A stretch of 60,110 nucleotides of DNA from Allorhizocola rhizosphaerae (GTDB lineage Bacteria > Actinomycetota > Actinomycetes > Mycobacteriales > Micromonosporaceae): NCBI RefSeq assembly GCF_003426775.1, contig NZ_QJUG01000015.1, positions 1 to 60,110 on the forward strand, read 5' to 3'. Positions within the stretch are counted from its first letter, which is position 1. Each line of letters starts with the position of its first letter. A program made the position numbers and the translations under genes. Positions 16,013 to 25,005 of this stretch are shown in pieces. The notes under the pieces were generated by a model. The model made no database searches, was not told where the DNA came from, and saw only the letters and a program-made list of their open reading frames with translations.

Positions 16013-16831
16013 CTACGCCGCGCCCGCCGGCACCTGTTCGCGGGCCAACTCGGCCAGCGTGCGGGCTGGACGGCCGGTGACGGCCGTGAAATCGGGCGTG
16101 GTGTAGTCGCCCCAACCGCTCGCGTAGGCCGCGCCATATTCGTGCCCGCTGACCTCGGCCACCCAGCGCGGGAAGCCCGCACCCAGCATGGCGTCGACCG
16201 CGTCCTGCCGCGAGATCTCGTGGACTCCTACGCCCAGGACCGTCGCCGCCTCGGCCATGGACAGGCTTTGCGGCCCGGTGATGGTGTAGACCTTGCCGGC
16301 GTGCGCCTGTGGCGGCGCGCTCATGACGGCCACGGCGAAGTCGGCGATGTCACGGACGTCGATCATGCCGATCCGGGCTGAACCCACGGCGTGGAACAGG
16401 GTATCCCCTGAGATGGCTCCCAGAAGGTTTTGCATGAAGAACGCGGGCCGCACAATCGTTGTGGGGATGCCCGAGGCCAGAGCCTCCACATCGGACAGTG
16501 CGTGCAGCCTGCCGTTGCGGGTCGGGGCGTCGTGCGCCGCGCCGATGGCCGACAGGCGGACGACGTGCTTCACGCCCGCCCGGCGGGCCGCCCACACCGC
16601 GTTGGAGCTGGCATGCGGCGCCTGCGGGCCCATCGCGTTGAGCAGCCACAACGTGTCTATGCCCGAGAAGTCGAGGGAATCGGGCTCTTCGAGGTCGCCG
16701 ACGATGGTCTGGACGCCGGGGATGGTCACGGGCTTGCGCACGAGGGCGGCGAGGTCGAGCCCGGCCGCGAGGCCGGAACGGATCACTGCGCTGGAGACGT
16801 TGCCGTTGGCGCCGGTCACGAGGATTGTCAT
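16013..16831 (-). CDS. NmrA-like NAD(P)-binding protein
   Basis: This 272-residue atypical SDR has the N-terminal motif MTILVTGANGNVSSAVIRSG, an IVGDLEEPDSLDFSGIDTLW segment and IVRPAFFMQNLLG. It is the same kind of protein as the one at 10149, and the shared order of motifs suggests a common ancestor. It is divergent from a MarR-type regulator with a 69-bp gap, so that regulator probably controls it. A quinone or NADPH-related redox role is typical of the family; the substrate is not known. Confidence 0.83.
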   Translation of the reverse strand: MTILVTGANGNVSSAVIRSGLAAGLDLAALVRKPVTIPGVQTIVGDLEEPDSLDFSGIDTLWLLNAMGPQAPHASSNAVWAARRAGVKHVVRLSAIGAAHDAPTRNGRLHALSDVEALASGIPTTIVRPAFFMQNLLGAISGDTLFHAVGSARIGMIDVRDIADFAVAVMSAPPQAHAGKVYTITGPQSLSMAEAATVLGVGVHEISRQDAVDAMLGAGFPRWVAEVSGHEYGAAYASGWGDYTTPDFTAVTGRPARTLAELAREQVPAGAA

Positions 16832-16869
16832 ACGATCACGCTAAGGTCAGCGTTCAGTGATAGTCAAGA

Positions 16870-16896
16870 TTAGTGACGATAATGTTTGGTGACTAA
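16870..16896. promoter_or_regulatory. Possible MarR operator in a divergent promoter
   Basis: TTAGTGAC (16870-16877) and GTGACTAA (16889-16896) form an inverted repeat with one mismatch and an 11-base spacer. They lie directly before the MarR start at 16901 and within the divergent gap. The site differs from the TTGA-N4-TCAA sites of the other MarR gene. Confidence 0.45.
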
Positions 16897-16900
16897 ACTC

Positions 16901-17371
16901 ATGCCCGAGAAACAGAAGCGCAGCGCGCGCAAGCAGGCCGAACCGGATCTGGGCATCCTGTCCAGCTGGCTGCTGTTCGCGGTGCAGCGGGAGCTGTTCG
17001 AGACCATGGAGCGGGAGGGCTTCGAGAAGCTGGGCCCGCGCCACGGCGCCGTGCTGGCCTACCTCGACGAGGAGGGCACACGGGCCACCGACCTGGCGGC
17101 CCTGTCCGGTCAGCACAAGCAGGTCATCGGCACGCTCATCGACGAGCTGGTCGAGGCCGGCTGCGTCGAGCGGCGCCCCGACCCGCAGGACCGCCGCGCC
17201 AAGCTGATCGTGCCCACCGAGGCCGGCCTGGAGCGAATGCGGCGCTCGGACGCCATCATGGCCGCCATCGAGCGCCGCTACGCCAAGGAGCTGGGCGAAG
17301 AGGATTATGCCCAGTTCAAGCGGGCGTTCACGCGGATAGCGCAGGCCGCGCGCTCGCGAGAGCGGGCATAG
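16901..17371 (+). CDS. MarR-family transcriptional regulator
   Basis: This 156-residue protein has a Lys/Arg-rich N-terminus and a MarR winged helix (ATDLAALSGQHKQVIGTLID, then ELVEAGCVERRPDPQDRRAK and the LIVPTEAG wing). ATG 16901 is used; a GTG at 16886 is possible but overlaps the operator-like repeat. It is divergent from the NmrA-like gene and probably represses it. The ligand is unknown. Confidence 0.83.
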   Translation: MPEKQKRSARKQAEPDLGILSSWLLFAVQRELFETMEREGFEKLGPRHGAVLAYLDEEGTRATDLAALSGQHKQVIGTLIDELVEAGCVERRPDPQDRRAKLIVPTEAGLERMRRSDAIMAAIERRYAKELGEEDYAQFKRAFTRIAQAARSRERA

Positions 17372-17414
17372 CGCGTTCAGCGTGCGCACAGGTCGCGCTC
17401 CTACGGTGGATCAC

Positions 17415-17795
17415 ATGCAGGAGTCGAGGGCACGGCGCGTGGTGGACGCGCTACGTGAGCTGGGCGTGCCGGCGCATCTGGCGCAGCCGCGCGCCGGCGT
17501 CTCCCAGTTCGGGATCAGGGTCGCGCTGCCGGACGGGCGCGAGGCTATCTGGGACACCGACGGCACGGCCGGGCTGGAGGCGCAGGTGCTGCGCGACGGT
17601 GTGCTCGTGGGTTTCGTGCCGCACATCACCGGCTCGGAAAACTTCACCGAGCAGCAGACCATCGACGCCATCGCGCGCACCGACTACGACCGTCCGATCG
17701 CCACGCAGCGCCGCACGGCCCCGCCGCCCGCGCCGCCACTGCCCCGCGAGGGCGGCTTCTTCCGCCGCTTCATGGACGGCTTCCGCGAAAACTAG
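17415..17795 (+). CDS. Conserved hypothetical protein, 126 residues
   Basis: This small soluble protein has a compact N-terminal domain (ALRELGVPAHLAQPRAGVSQ, then FGIRVALPDGREAIWDTDGT) and a Pro-rich tail (TAPPPAPPLPREGGFFRRF). I do not recognise the family. It lies 43 bases after the MarR gene on the same strand and may be co-transcribed. Codon use matches its neighbours. Confidence 0.6.
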   Translation: MQESRARRVVDALRELGVPAHLAQPRAGVSQFGIRVALPDGREAIWDTDGTAGLEAQVLRDGVLVGFVPHITGSENFTEQQTIDAIARTDYDRPIATQRRTAPPPAPPLPREGGFFRRFMDGFREN

Positions 17796-17885
17796 CCGGG
17801 CTCGGCTCCCATCCCAGGCCGCCGCGCACGCCCTTTGCGTCTGCCCGGCTACTCCGTTTCTCGCCTGCCGCAGATGCCTTTGCGA

Positions 17886-17972
17886 GCGCTACAGCTCTGC
17901 TCCGACTACCCGGAGCAGACACAAAGCGGCGCTACAGCTCTGCTCCGGATACCCGGGGCAGAGCTGTAGCGC
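17886..17972. repeat. Dispersed intergenic hairpin, two adjacent copies
   Basis: An imperfect copy (17886-17930) is followed at once by a nearly perfect one (17929-17972): arm GCGCTACAGCTCTGCTCC, loop GGATACCC, and a right arm pairing over 18 bp with one mismatch. The pair lies between convergent genes ending at 17795 and 17994. That position suits a two-way terminator. Confidence 0.85.
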
Positions 17973-17993
17973 CGCGCGAAGTGGTCCTTGCCG

Positions 17994-18863
17994 TCACTTG
18001 CCGGGGACCATCAGCACCGGGCAGTGGGCGTGGTGCAGGACCTGCTGGCTTACCGAGCCCAGCAGCAGGCCGGTGAAGCCGCCACGCCCGCGCGAGCCGA
18101 CCACGACCAGCTGTGCCTGTTCGCTGAAGCCGACCAGCGTCCGGCCCGGACGGTCCCGGACCGACTCACGCCGCACGGTCACATCCGGGAAGCGATCCGA
18201 GTGCCCGGACAACGCCTCGGCCAGCAGGCGCTCCTCCTCGGCCGCCACCTCGTCGGTGTCGTACACCAGCGGGAGCATGTCGCCCGGCCCGGTGGACACC
18301 GGCCTGGTCCAGCAGTGCACGGCCAACAGCTCGGCACCGCGCACCGAGGCCTCCTCGAACGCGAGCCCCACCGCACGCTCCGAAGTGGACGATCCATCGA
18401 CGCCCACCACGATGGGGCCCTCGAAGTCCATGCGGCCCTTGGCCACGAGCACCGGGGTCGACGAGTGCGCGGACACCTGCACCGCGACCGACCCGACCAG
18501 CAGCCCGCTGAAGCCGCCCAGCCCGCGGTCGCCGAGCACGACCAGTTCGGCCTCGTGCGCCTGCCCGAGGATCACGGGCGCGGGCGCACCCGTGATCAGC
18601 TCGGTCCAGATCTGCACGGCCGGTTCGGCCTCCAGCGCGACGGCCGCGGCCTGCTTGAGCAGTGCTTCGGCCTGCTCCCGCAGCCCACCCCCGGCCTGCC
18701 CGGGGGGCACACGCAGCGTGGGCCACACGAACGCGTGCACCAACTTCAGCGGACGGTCACGCCACCGGGCCTCGCGCGCCGCGAGCCGCACCGCGGCCAG
18801 GCCCGACTCCGACCCATCCACGCCAACGACGATCGTCACCGTTGCCACCCCCAACCTCTTCAT
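17994..18863 (-). CDS. Universal stress protein with two Usp domains
   Basis: This 289-residue tandem Usp protein has two ATP-binding signatures of the G-x2-G-x9-G-S type: LGDRGLGGFSGLLVGSV near residue 110 and VGSRGRGGFTGLLLGSV near residue 265. Each domain also starts with the usual IVVGVDGS strand. Tandem Usp proteins bind ATP and are tied to dormancy, hypoxia or general stress in actinobacteria. It is probably cytoplasmic. The gene stands alone between a hairpin repeat and a secreted peptidase gene. Confidence 0.9.
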   Translation of the reverse strand: MKRLGVATVTIVVGVDGSESGLAAVRLAAREARWRDRPLKLVHAFVWPTLRVPPGQAGGGLREQAEALLKQAAAVALEAEPAVQIWTELITGAPAPVILGQAHEAELVVLGDRGLGGFSGLLVGSVAVQVSAHSSTPVLVAKGRMDFEGPIVVGVDGSSTSERAVGLAFEEASVRGAELLAVHCWTRPVSTGPGDMLPLVYDTDEVAAEEERLLAEALSGHSDRFPDVTVRRESVRDRPGRTLVGFSEQAQLVVVGSRGRGGFTGLLLGSVSQQVLHHAHCPVLMVPGK

Positions 18864-18896
18864 ACAGTAGCAATTGGGACGACTCGGGCGCGGCTT

Positions 18897-20342
18897 CTAG
18901 CAGGCGATGTCGGTCGCTGGGAGCTCCCCGGTGACGAGGTAGTCGACGACGGCCCCGTTGAGGCAGGCGTTGCCGAAGTGCGGGAAGGGCGCGTGAGTCT
19001 GCGCGTCGATCGTGACCAGCCGCGAACCGCGGATGGCCGAGGCGACCGCACGCGATTGGGCAACCGGCACCGACACGTCCCGCAGCGCGGCCGTCACCAG
19101 CACACCCGGCGCGCGGTTGCCTGACAGCGGCACCCGATTGTCCACACTGGACGGCCAGAACGCACACGGGGTGATGTTCGCGTTGGGCGGGCCGAAATTC
19201 GGATACGGTACCGAATACCGGTACACGTCGATGAGATAGCTGTGGATGCCGCGGGGCCAAGCGTTGTCACCACACCGGTAGGCCATGTTCACCGCGGTGT
19301 GGTTGTCCGCGGGCACACCGGGCACGCCCGGCCGTGCCGACGGGTAGAGCGGGAACGGCACCGGCGGTGGCGCACCGTCCCGGATCGCCGCCAGATCGGC
19401 CGCGACGTAGGGGAAGTACTGCTCGAAGAAGATCGCGATGACGACCAGGTTGCCCAGTTCGCCCGCTGTCCACGCGTGCCCGCCGGCCTCGATCGGCGCG
19501 GCGGTCGCCCGGTCGAGCAGCGCGTTGATGTTCGCCTCGACGTCGGTCGCGGTGGCGCCGAAGCCGTATCCACCGTTGGCGGCGATCCAGGCGGCGAACG
19601 CGTCGAACCCGGTCTCGAAGCTCGGCGTGCGCGAGAGTTCGAACTGGCGCCAGATCAGGTCACCGTTGACCGGACTGTCCAAAATGAACCGGTCCACGCG
19701 GTGCGGGAACAGCGTGGAGTAGGTCGCACCGAGCATGCCCGCATACGAGCCGCCGAGATACGAGATCTTCCGCTCGCCGAGTGCCTTGCGGATCTGGTCG
19801 ATGTCGCGTGCGGCGTTTGCGGTGCTGGCGTGCGGCAGGGCCCAACCCGCGGCGCGGGCGCAGTCCTGCGCATACCGGCGCGCCTCGGTCACCTGCGCGG
19901 CAAACGCGTTCAGGTCGCCCGGGACGCGTACCCAAAACCCGCCCGCCTCCTCGCCGACCTGGCCGCAGCCGATCGGGGTGCTCTGCTCGACAAAGCGGAT
20001 ATCAAAACCGATCAGGTCGTACCGGGCGCGCACACCCGACGGCAGCGCGCCCGCCAGGTCCTCCGGCAGGTGCACGCCCGGACCACCCGGACCGCCGCCC
20101 GTGGTCAGCAGGACGCCGTCGCGCAGTGCGGGATCTGTTGCGGGCAAGCGGGATATGGCTATCTCGATGGTGCGGCCGTGCGGCTGGCGATAGTCCAACG
20201 GCACCTTCACCTTCGCGCAGCGAAGGTCGGGATTGGACGCACCGGGGCACGCCGCCCAAACCAGTTCAGGTTGTGCCGCGACGGCAGGAGCGCCCGCGCC
20301 GATCGCGATGGCCGCGACGACGAGCCGTATCAAGATTTTCAT
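18897..20342 (-). CDS. Secreted alpha/beta-hydrolase, tripeptidyl aminopeptidase type
   Basis: This 481-residue protein has a signal peptide (residues 1-22) and the alpha/beta-hydrolase fold of secreted proline or tripeptidyl aminopeptidases. It has an oxyanion region GVLLTTGGGPGGPGVH and the nucleophile elbow LGGSYAGML (Ser in GGSYAG, about residue 200). A C-terminal TAP-like domain carries the late Asp (ALRDVSVPV) and His (DAQTHAPFP) of the triad. Cys pairs suggest disulfides outside the cell. It removes N-terminal peptides from extracellular proteins by family analogy. It stands 33 bases before the Usp gene on the same strand. Confidence 0.85.
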   Translation of the reverse strand: MKILIRLVVAAIAIGAGAPAVAAQPELVWAACPGASNPDLRCAKVKVPLDYRQPHGRTIEIAISRLPATDPALRDGVLLTTGGGPGGPGVHLPEDLAGALPSGVRARYDLIGFDIRFVEQSTPIGCGQVGEEAGGFWVRVPGDLNAFAAQVTEARRYAQDCARAAGWALPHASTANAARDIDQIRKALGERKISYLGGSYAGMLGATYSTLFPHRVDRFILDSPVNGDLIWRQFELSRTPSFETGFDAFAAWIAANGGYGFGATATDVEANINALLDRATAAPIEAGGHAWTAGELGNLVVIAIFFEQYFPYVAADLAAIRDGAPPPVPFPLYPSARPGVPGVPADNHTAVNMAYRCGDNAWPRGIHSYLIDVYRYSVPYPNFGPPNANITPCAFWPSSVDNRVPLSGNRAPGVLVTAALRDVSVPVAQSRAVASAIRGSRLVTIDAQTHAPFPHFGNACLNGAVVDYLVTGELPATDIAC

Positions 20343-20351
20343 GTGCGTAGA

Positions 20352-22286
20352 TTAGTGCTCTATCAATGAATCCGGGAAGCCGCGCTGTGCACCCGAGACC
20401 GCTGTCGGGCCCAGCACACTTTCCAGCTGCTCCCAACGCGTGACGAGATCCGCCATCATGAGCATCATGACGTCGGGGAACGCGTACAGGAACGTCTTGT
20501 AGCGGTAGTGGTCCAGGTAGTAGAGCTCGACGTCGCTCACCGCAGTGGCCGTGGTGGTGCGGGCGTTGAAGAACAGGTCGTGCGTCCCGAGGATGGTGCC
20601 CCTGCCCATGACAACCCGCTCGTAGATCCCACCGAAGTCGACCTCCACCTGCCCGCTTGCGATCAGGTACACCCCGTTGGCGACGTCGTCCTCGCGGCAG
20701 ATGGACTCGCCCGGCACGTACGTCAGTTCGTCGAACATCGACGCGAGCGTCTCCAGCTCGTTGTCGACCAGCGGCGCGAACATGCGGACCCCGTACGGGT
20801 CAACGCTTTCGCGCAGGCATTCCACCCGCTCCTTGAGGTCGGTCTCGCTGATGTGGCTCATGCGCAGGCGCGCGAAGCGCTTCATCCGGTCGATGTCACG
20901 CCGTTGGCGGCGCGAGGTTTCGGCGCTGGGCGGGGTGTAGAGCGTGGTGTCGCCGCTGATCCGCGCGGCCTCACGCAAGCCCGATTCATACGCGCTGTGA
21001 ACGCAGCCCCAGTGGTAGGTGTTGGTGCCCTCGCCCGCGAAGTAGAGCCGCTCCCCCACCGGCTCCGCGAGCATGCCGATGTCCCTTGGGGTGGCGTTGA
21101 CCCCTATGCAGGTGTACGACCCACGAGCGAACGGATCCGCCGTCCACGCCGTGCGCGAGACACGGTCGGGTGCGGGCGCGTCGGCCCCGAAGAGGTCCCG
21201 GACCACGGTGGTCGCGTAGCGGTGAACCTCCTCGTCGGACCAGCCCTCCATGGCGCGCCCAAGCGTTGCCCCGAGCAGCATCACCAGAATCGCCTTGCCG
21301 TGCGACTTCCACATGCTGATGACCACCGTGGGATGGCGGTCGGTGTCGCGGCACAGGTAACCGAAGACATACTGCTCCTGCGGCCAGAACGGTTCGTCGT
21401 AGTGCAGGGCGATCTTGTTCAGCGTGCCGAAGCCCAGCCGGGCGATCGCCGACCGCTTGTCCTCGGGCAGCGGCGGATCGAACGTCACCGCCCCACCCTT
21501 GAGCACACCGAGCGGCAGGGTCACGAGCACCTTGTCGGCCTCGAAGTCGCCCTTGTCCGTGACGACCCGCACCGGACCGGCACCCTCGCCCGTCTCGACC
21601 CGCTGCACGACGTGGCCCAGCTTGACGTCCAGCCCGTCGGCGAGCGCGTCGACGACGCACCGATAGCCGCGGTGCAGGATGCTGTCGCCGTAGCCGTAGA
21701 CCAGGTATCCGTCCTCCCAGAACTTGAGTGAAAGCTTGTCCGCGTCCTCGGCGACGTCATCGCGCAGAATCACGTTCAGGTGATAGCGGACGGCTTCCTG
21801 GTCTTCTTGGGAGTACCCTCGCGAGGCCAGAATCTCGTGGATGGCCTCGGCGAGCGCGACATCCGGCAGTTCCCGCTTGCGGGCGAGCTCGGCGCGCTGT
21901 TCCAGCTCGTGCAGCACGGCATCGGCCAGCTCCAGCGTGCGGTTCTTCGTGGCCTGATTGGTCATCCGCCGGTCCGGCCCGAACAGGTCGAGATTGTCGA
22001 ACCCGCCCGTGTAGGAACTGTCACCGCCCACGTAGCTGTAGGGAATCTCCAGTCTCTCCACCAGCTCCGTGATCGGGTTGCCATCCGTGCCGTGAATCCA
22101 GTGCGCCCCAAGATCCACGCCGTCCTCGTCGGTCCAGATGCGCCCGCCGATGCGGTCGCGCGCCTCCAGGATCGTGACGGGATGCCCGAGCCCGCGCAGG
22201 GCCTGCGCCGCCGCCAGCCCGGCGATCCCGGCCCCGATCACGAGCACACTGGAGGGGTCCCGATTCGGGACTTGATGCAGAGACAT
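20352..22286 (-). CDS. Flavin amine oxidase fused to a cyclic-nucleotide-binding domain
   Basis: This 644-residue protein has two parts. Residues about 10-455 are a flavin monoamine/polyamine oxidase: dinucleotide motif VLVIGAGIAGLAAAQALRGL, the GGRIWTDEDG turn, and the FAD-closing motif RLYFAGEGTNTYHWGCVHSA. A helical linker with many Arg residues follows. Residues about 510-620 are a cNMP-binding beta-roll (LTYVPGESICREDDVANGVY, LIASGQVEVDFG, GRGTILGTHDL). ATG 22286 is used because the upstream frame has no family match. The fusion suggests that amine oxidation is controlled by, or localised through, cAMP or cGMP. The amine substrate is unknown. Confidence 0.87.
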   Translation of the reverse strand: MSLHQVPNRDPSSVLVIGAGIAGLAAAQALRGLGHPVTILEARDRIGGRIWTDEDGVDLGAHWIHGTDGNPITELVERLEIPYSYVGGDSSYTGGFDNLDLFGPDRRMTNQATKNRTLELADAVLHELEQRAELARKRELPDVALAEAIHEILASRGYSQEDQEAVRYHLNVILRDDVAEDADKLSLKFWEDGYLVYGYGDSILHRGYRCVVDALADGLDVKLGHVVQRVETGEGAGPVRVVTDKGDFEADKVLVTLPLGVLKGGAVTFDPPLPEDKRSAIARLGFGTLNKIALHYDEPFWPQEQYVFGYLCRDTDRHPTVVISMWKSHGKAILVMLLGATLGRAMEGWSDEEVHRYATTVVRDLFGADAPAPDRVSRTAWTADPFARGSYTCIGVNATPRDIGMLAEPVGERLYFAGEGTNTYHWGCVHSAYESGLREAARISGDTTLYTPPSAETSRRQRRDIDRMKRFARLRMSHISETDLKERVECLRESVDPYGVRMFAPLVDNELETLASMFDELTYVPGESICREDDVANGVYLIASGQVEVDFGGIYERVVMGRGTILGTHDLFFNARTTTATAVSDVELYYLDHYRYKTFLYAFPDVMMLMMADLVTRWEQLESVLGPTAVSGAQRGFPDSLIEH

Positions 22287-22450
22287 GCGTGCATTTTGCG
22301 GGGTGCGTCGGCGGCAACCAACCCCGCTCACCCGAAGCGGTGACGACACCACTCGAATAGGTGTCTGTACCGGCACCAGGCCGTGCTGGTCCAGCATCGG
22401 GTGGTGTGTGGATGCTTTTCGCCCGGGCGCCGGTCTGAGCTGGTGTTGTT

Positions 22451-22498
22451 CAGCATTACATCTCTGCTCCGGCTACTCGGAGCAGAGATGTAGCGCTG
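22451..22498. repeat. Dispersed intergenic hairpin, copy D
   Basis: The core CATCTCTGCTCC pairs perfectly with GGAGCAGAGATG around the loop GGCTACTC. It lies just after the small gene ending at 22531 (minus strand) and before the promoter region of the amine oxidase gene. Confidence 0.85.
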
Positions 22499-22530
22499 AT
22501 GCGATGCTGGTCGGCGCGCGCAGCGCGGTG

Positions 22531-22806
22531 CTACGCTTCGGCCTCAGTGATGCGGGCGGTGAGCGCCGCGGCCAGCATGGTCGCCTCCGCGTCGGTCAGC
22601 TCCTCGCCGAACTCGTGCAACAGCTCGGCCTGGGTGTAGATCACCCTGCTGCCACGGGACTCGTCGTATGCCTCGTCCGCGCTCTCGACCTTCACCACGT
22701 CACCGGTGAGCGCCAGCACCTGCTCCTCGCCGGCCTTCCCGCGGGCCTGGGCGAGCGCTCGCACGTCATCAGGCGTAACTGTCGTCACGACAACGGCATT
22801 TCCCAC
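22531..22806 (-). CDS. Hypothetical protein, 91 residues
   Basis: This small acidic, Ala/Glu-rich protein is probably helical (TPDDVRALAQARGKAGEEQV and LLHEFGEELTDAEATMLAAA). A GTG at 22788 giving an 85-residue form is an equally possible start. It has no recognised family. The C-terminal amphipathic helices could mediate dimer formation. It is bounded by a hairpin repeat downstream and a broken gene upstream. Confidence 0.5.
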   Translation of the reverse strand: MGNAVVVTTVTPDDVRALAQARGKAGEEQVLALTGDVVKVESADEAYDESRGSRVIYTQAELLHEFGEELTDAEATMLAAALTARITEAEA

Positions 22807-23169
22807 CCGGTACCAAATTCAAACACCGGCGTTCTGGCCGCAGCCGTCAGCGGATCACCGGGGACGGTCTCGAAGGAGCCGACGATCTGGCCGCGATCGT
22901 TGACGTCATAGAGCTGGGTGTTGACGCCGTCCGGCACGTCCACGGTAGCGGCCCGGCCATCCCGGTAAAGGTGGCCTGCACGCCCGGTACACCTCAATCG
23001 GAGTCAACCGCGACCCGGTCATCAAGAAACCGTGGACGAGGACGTCTACCGCGGCCGCTTCGGCCCGGAGAGTACTTGTCGTGGCTTGCGCCGGGCTGCC
23101 GGCCAGCACGGTGAGCGCCGTGCTGGCCACGGCCGCGACGGGCAGCAAAACTCTCTTTCTGATGCGCAC
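22785..23169 (-). pseudogene. Frameshifted secreted HAF-repeat-like protein
   Basis: The gene starts with an intact signal peptide (MRIRKRVLLPVAAVASTALT, cleavage near SPAQA). After about 60 codons the frame changes, and the continuation (GHLYRDGRAATVDVPDGVNT, then QLYDVNDRGQIVGSF) appears in another frame from about 22997 down. That second part is a single HAF-type repeat, common in extracellular multi-repeat proteins. Only one repeat is left of what is normally many. I read it as a truncated and frameshifted remnant. Confidence 0.6.
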
Positions 23170-23205
23170 GGTTTTGTCTTCCTTAACCTCGAAGGTTCGA
23201 CAAAC

Positions 23206-23922
23206 CTAGTGCGCGACCCTTCCGGGTTTCTTACTGAGAACCTTCCGGCCGCAAGCCCATTCTGTGAGGGCCACCGCCACGAGGGCACAGGTCGCTCCCA
23301 CGAGGGCGACGATGCGGAACGGCTCCCAATAGAGCATGGCCCACGGTGCTCCATCACCGCGGACGAGTTGGAGCGCCGAGAAGAACGCCGACGGGAGCAG
23401 TGTCCACATGGCAATGACCGCGATGACGGCGACCGCGGCTTTGATCGCCACCGACTGGCGCGCCAGCAGCCGTCCCATGCGCGCGGTGAGCATCCAACCA
23501 CCATATGCGCCAAGCAATGCGCCGATTGCCGTCAGCCAGGCAAGACCGCTGGGCTCGGCCCGCTCGATCCGTAGCCGGTCGCCGCGGATCGTCAAGCGGT
23601 AGTCCCCCTTGACTGCTTCGCTTCGGTCCGCGGCGACACTCCAGCCGCCGGCGCGCAACGCCTCCAGTGCGGGCCCAAGCGCGATGGACCGCCCATAGCG
23701 GTAATCGACGCGACCGGGCGCACCATCGTCGTAACCGTCGTCGCCGAAGGCGAAGTCAAAGCGTTGCTGCCACACGGGTTTCATGCCCACCACGGCATGC
23801 GCGATGGCGTCGGCCGCCGGCTGGCTCGGCAACGGAGCGCCATCGGCGGCCCACGCCACCCACGATCCGAGCGTCGCGCCAAAGATAGCGCCACCAAGCG
23901 CCGTCGGGAGCACCATAGCCAC
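23206..23922 (-). CDS. Membrane protein of unknown function
   Basis: This 238-residue protein has a hydrophobic N-terminal helix (AMVLPTALGGAIFGATLGSW) and a soluble loop of about 90 residues with aromatic and acidic residues (FDFAFGDDGYDDGAPGRVDY). Three further membrane helices follow (LTAIGALLGAYGGWML, IKAAVAVIAVIAMWTLLP and RIVALVGATCALVAVALT). The tail is basic. The loop probably lies outside the cell. No family is recognised. The next gene, at 23978, is divergent, with a 55-bp gap. Confidence 0.6.
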   Translation of the reverse strand: MAMVLPTALGGAIFGATLGSWVAWAADGAPLPSQPAADAIAHAVVGMKPVWQQRFDFAFGDDGYDDGAPGRVDYRYGRSIALGPALEALRAGGWSVAADRSEAVKGDYRLTIRGDRLRIERAEPSGLAWLTAIGALLGAYGGWMLTARMGRLLARQSVAIKAAVAVIAVIAMWTLLPSAFFSALQLVRGDGAPWAMLYWEPFRIVALVGATCALVAVALTEWACGRKVLSKKPGRVAH

Positions 23923-23977
23923 ACATCCGGACGATCACGTAGGAAGCGTATGATTGCGCCGTGGGAGGTTGATTGAC

Positions 23978-24163
23978 ATGACTGAATCCGCGACCGGCCC
24001 GGACGGCCCTCCACCCCTGCCCGACGTGGCGGCCGAGATCATTGAGTTCAACCAGTTGCAGCAACAGGTGCACGAGCTGGTCGCACAACTGGCGATCACC
24101 ATCTCCAAGCTTGAGCATCTGCGCCAGCACATCGAGCAATACATCCTGCCGGCGCAACAATGA
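23978..24163 (+). CDS. Small coiled-coil protein, 61 residues
   Basis: ATG 23978 is preceded by GGGAGG at a spacing of 9. Residues 18-58 form a continuous helix with heptad-like Leu/Ile spacing (EIIEFNQLQQQVHELVAQLA, then ITISKLEHLRQHIEQYI), so a short dimeric coiled coil is likely. The family is not recognised. The gene is too short for many automatic annotations, but the ribosome binding site and codon use support it. Confidence 0.6.
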   Translation: MTESATGPDGPPPLPDVAAEIIEFNQLQQQVHELVAQLAITISKLEHLRQHIEQYILPAQQ

Positions 24164-24250
24164 TCGTCCGCAGGCCGTCCAGGGCATCGCAGCGCCTGCG
24201 AGTCACCCCCTTTCGGCCCGCGCGTGGCGGCTCTCGTCCGGGCATGGCGC

Positions 24251-24750
24251 TCACTCCGGAATGGCGTCAAGCAGGGCGCGCAACGATTGCTCATATCTGG
24301 CTGCGTCGAAACCGAAGTTCGACATCGCGAGCATGTAGCCGCCCTTGCTGCTGATCAGCACGGCCTCGCCCTTGAGCTCCTCGGCCGCGATATGGGCCTT
24401 GTCGCCCTTCTTGATGTCGAAACCCTGTCGTAGGGCTTCCCGGCCTGCTCACGCTGATAGTCGTAAGTGGACGATCCGGCCAGCCGGGACGGCATCGTGG
24501 CGCCGAAGCCGGCCACGCCCTTGCCGTCGCCGAACAGGCAGGCACCCTGGTCGGTCATCGGCTGCCCGAGGATCTCCGAGACCTGCGACGCGGTGTACGG
24601 GCAGGCGGGCACGGCGGCGGTGAGCGTGCTGAGGTCGCCGAGGCCGGCACCGTTGGGGTCGCCGCCGCCGGTTGTGCCGTTGGAGCCGCCGCAGCCTGCG
24701 GCAGCGAGCTGGCCCGCACAGTCGTTCCTTCCTGGGTCAAGAGAGCCATT
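24251..24750 (-). pseudogene. Frameshifted DUF3558-like lipoprotein
   Basis: Pieces of one protein appear in different frames on the minus strand. A lipobox-like AAAGCGGSNG segment comes first, then CPYTASQVSEILGQPMTDQG with GACLFGDGKG. The frame shifts near 24425 and continues as a C-terminal part with ISSKGGYMLAMSNFG and LRALLDAIPE before the stop at 24251. The order resembles DUF3558 lipoproteins of actinobacteria. The signal peptide is missing or out of frame. Confidence 0.55.
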
Positions 24751-24970
24751 GCGCGGGGTTCAGGCGATCGACTCGCCAGCCGGCGGCCGTGGCGGCGGCG
24801 GCGGATACGGCTTCGGCATCCGGCCCTTCGACCAGAGCGAGCACGACTTCGTCGGCCGGCAGATACACCACCGCGACCAGGCAGGCGTCCACAGTGGACA
24901 GCAGGGCCGGCGGCTCGGGTGAGCCGCTGGTGTCGTCGTAGCGCTCCAGCGCAAACAACCGCCATGTCAT
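24737..24970 (-). CDS. Hypothetical protein, 77 residues
   Basis: This small soluble protein (MTWRLFALERYDDTSG start; ACLVAVVYLPADEVVLALVE core strand; AAATAAGWRVDRLNPAQW end) has an alternating strand-helix pattern that suggests one compact alpha/beta domain. It resembles small proteins of about 75-80 residues common in actinobacteria, but I cannot name a function. It overlaps the front end of the broken lipoprotein gene by about 14 bases. Confidence 0.5.
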   Translation of the reverse strand: MTWRLFALERYDDTSGSPEPPALLSTVDACLVAVVYLPADEVVLALVEGPDAEAVSAAAATAAGWRVDRLNPAQWLS

Positions 24971-25005
24971 GCTTTGAAGGTAGGTCGGCGGGGGCGCGAT
25001 GAATC

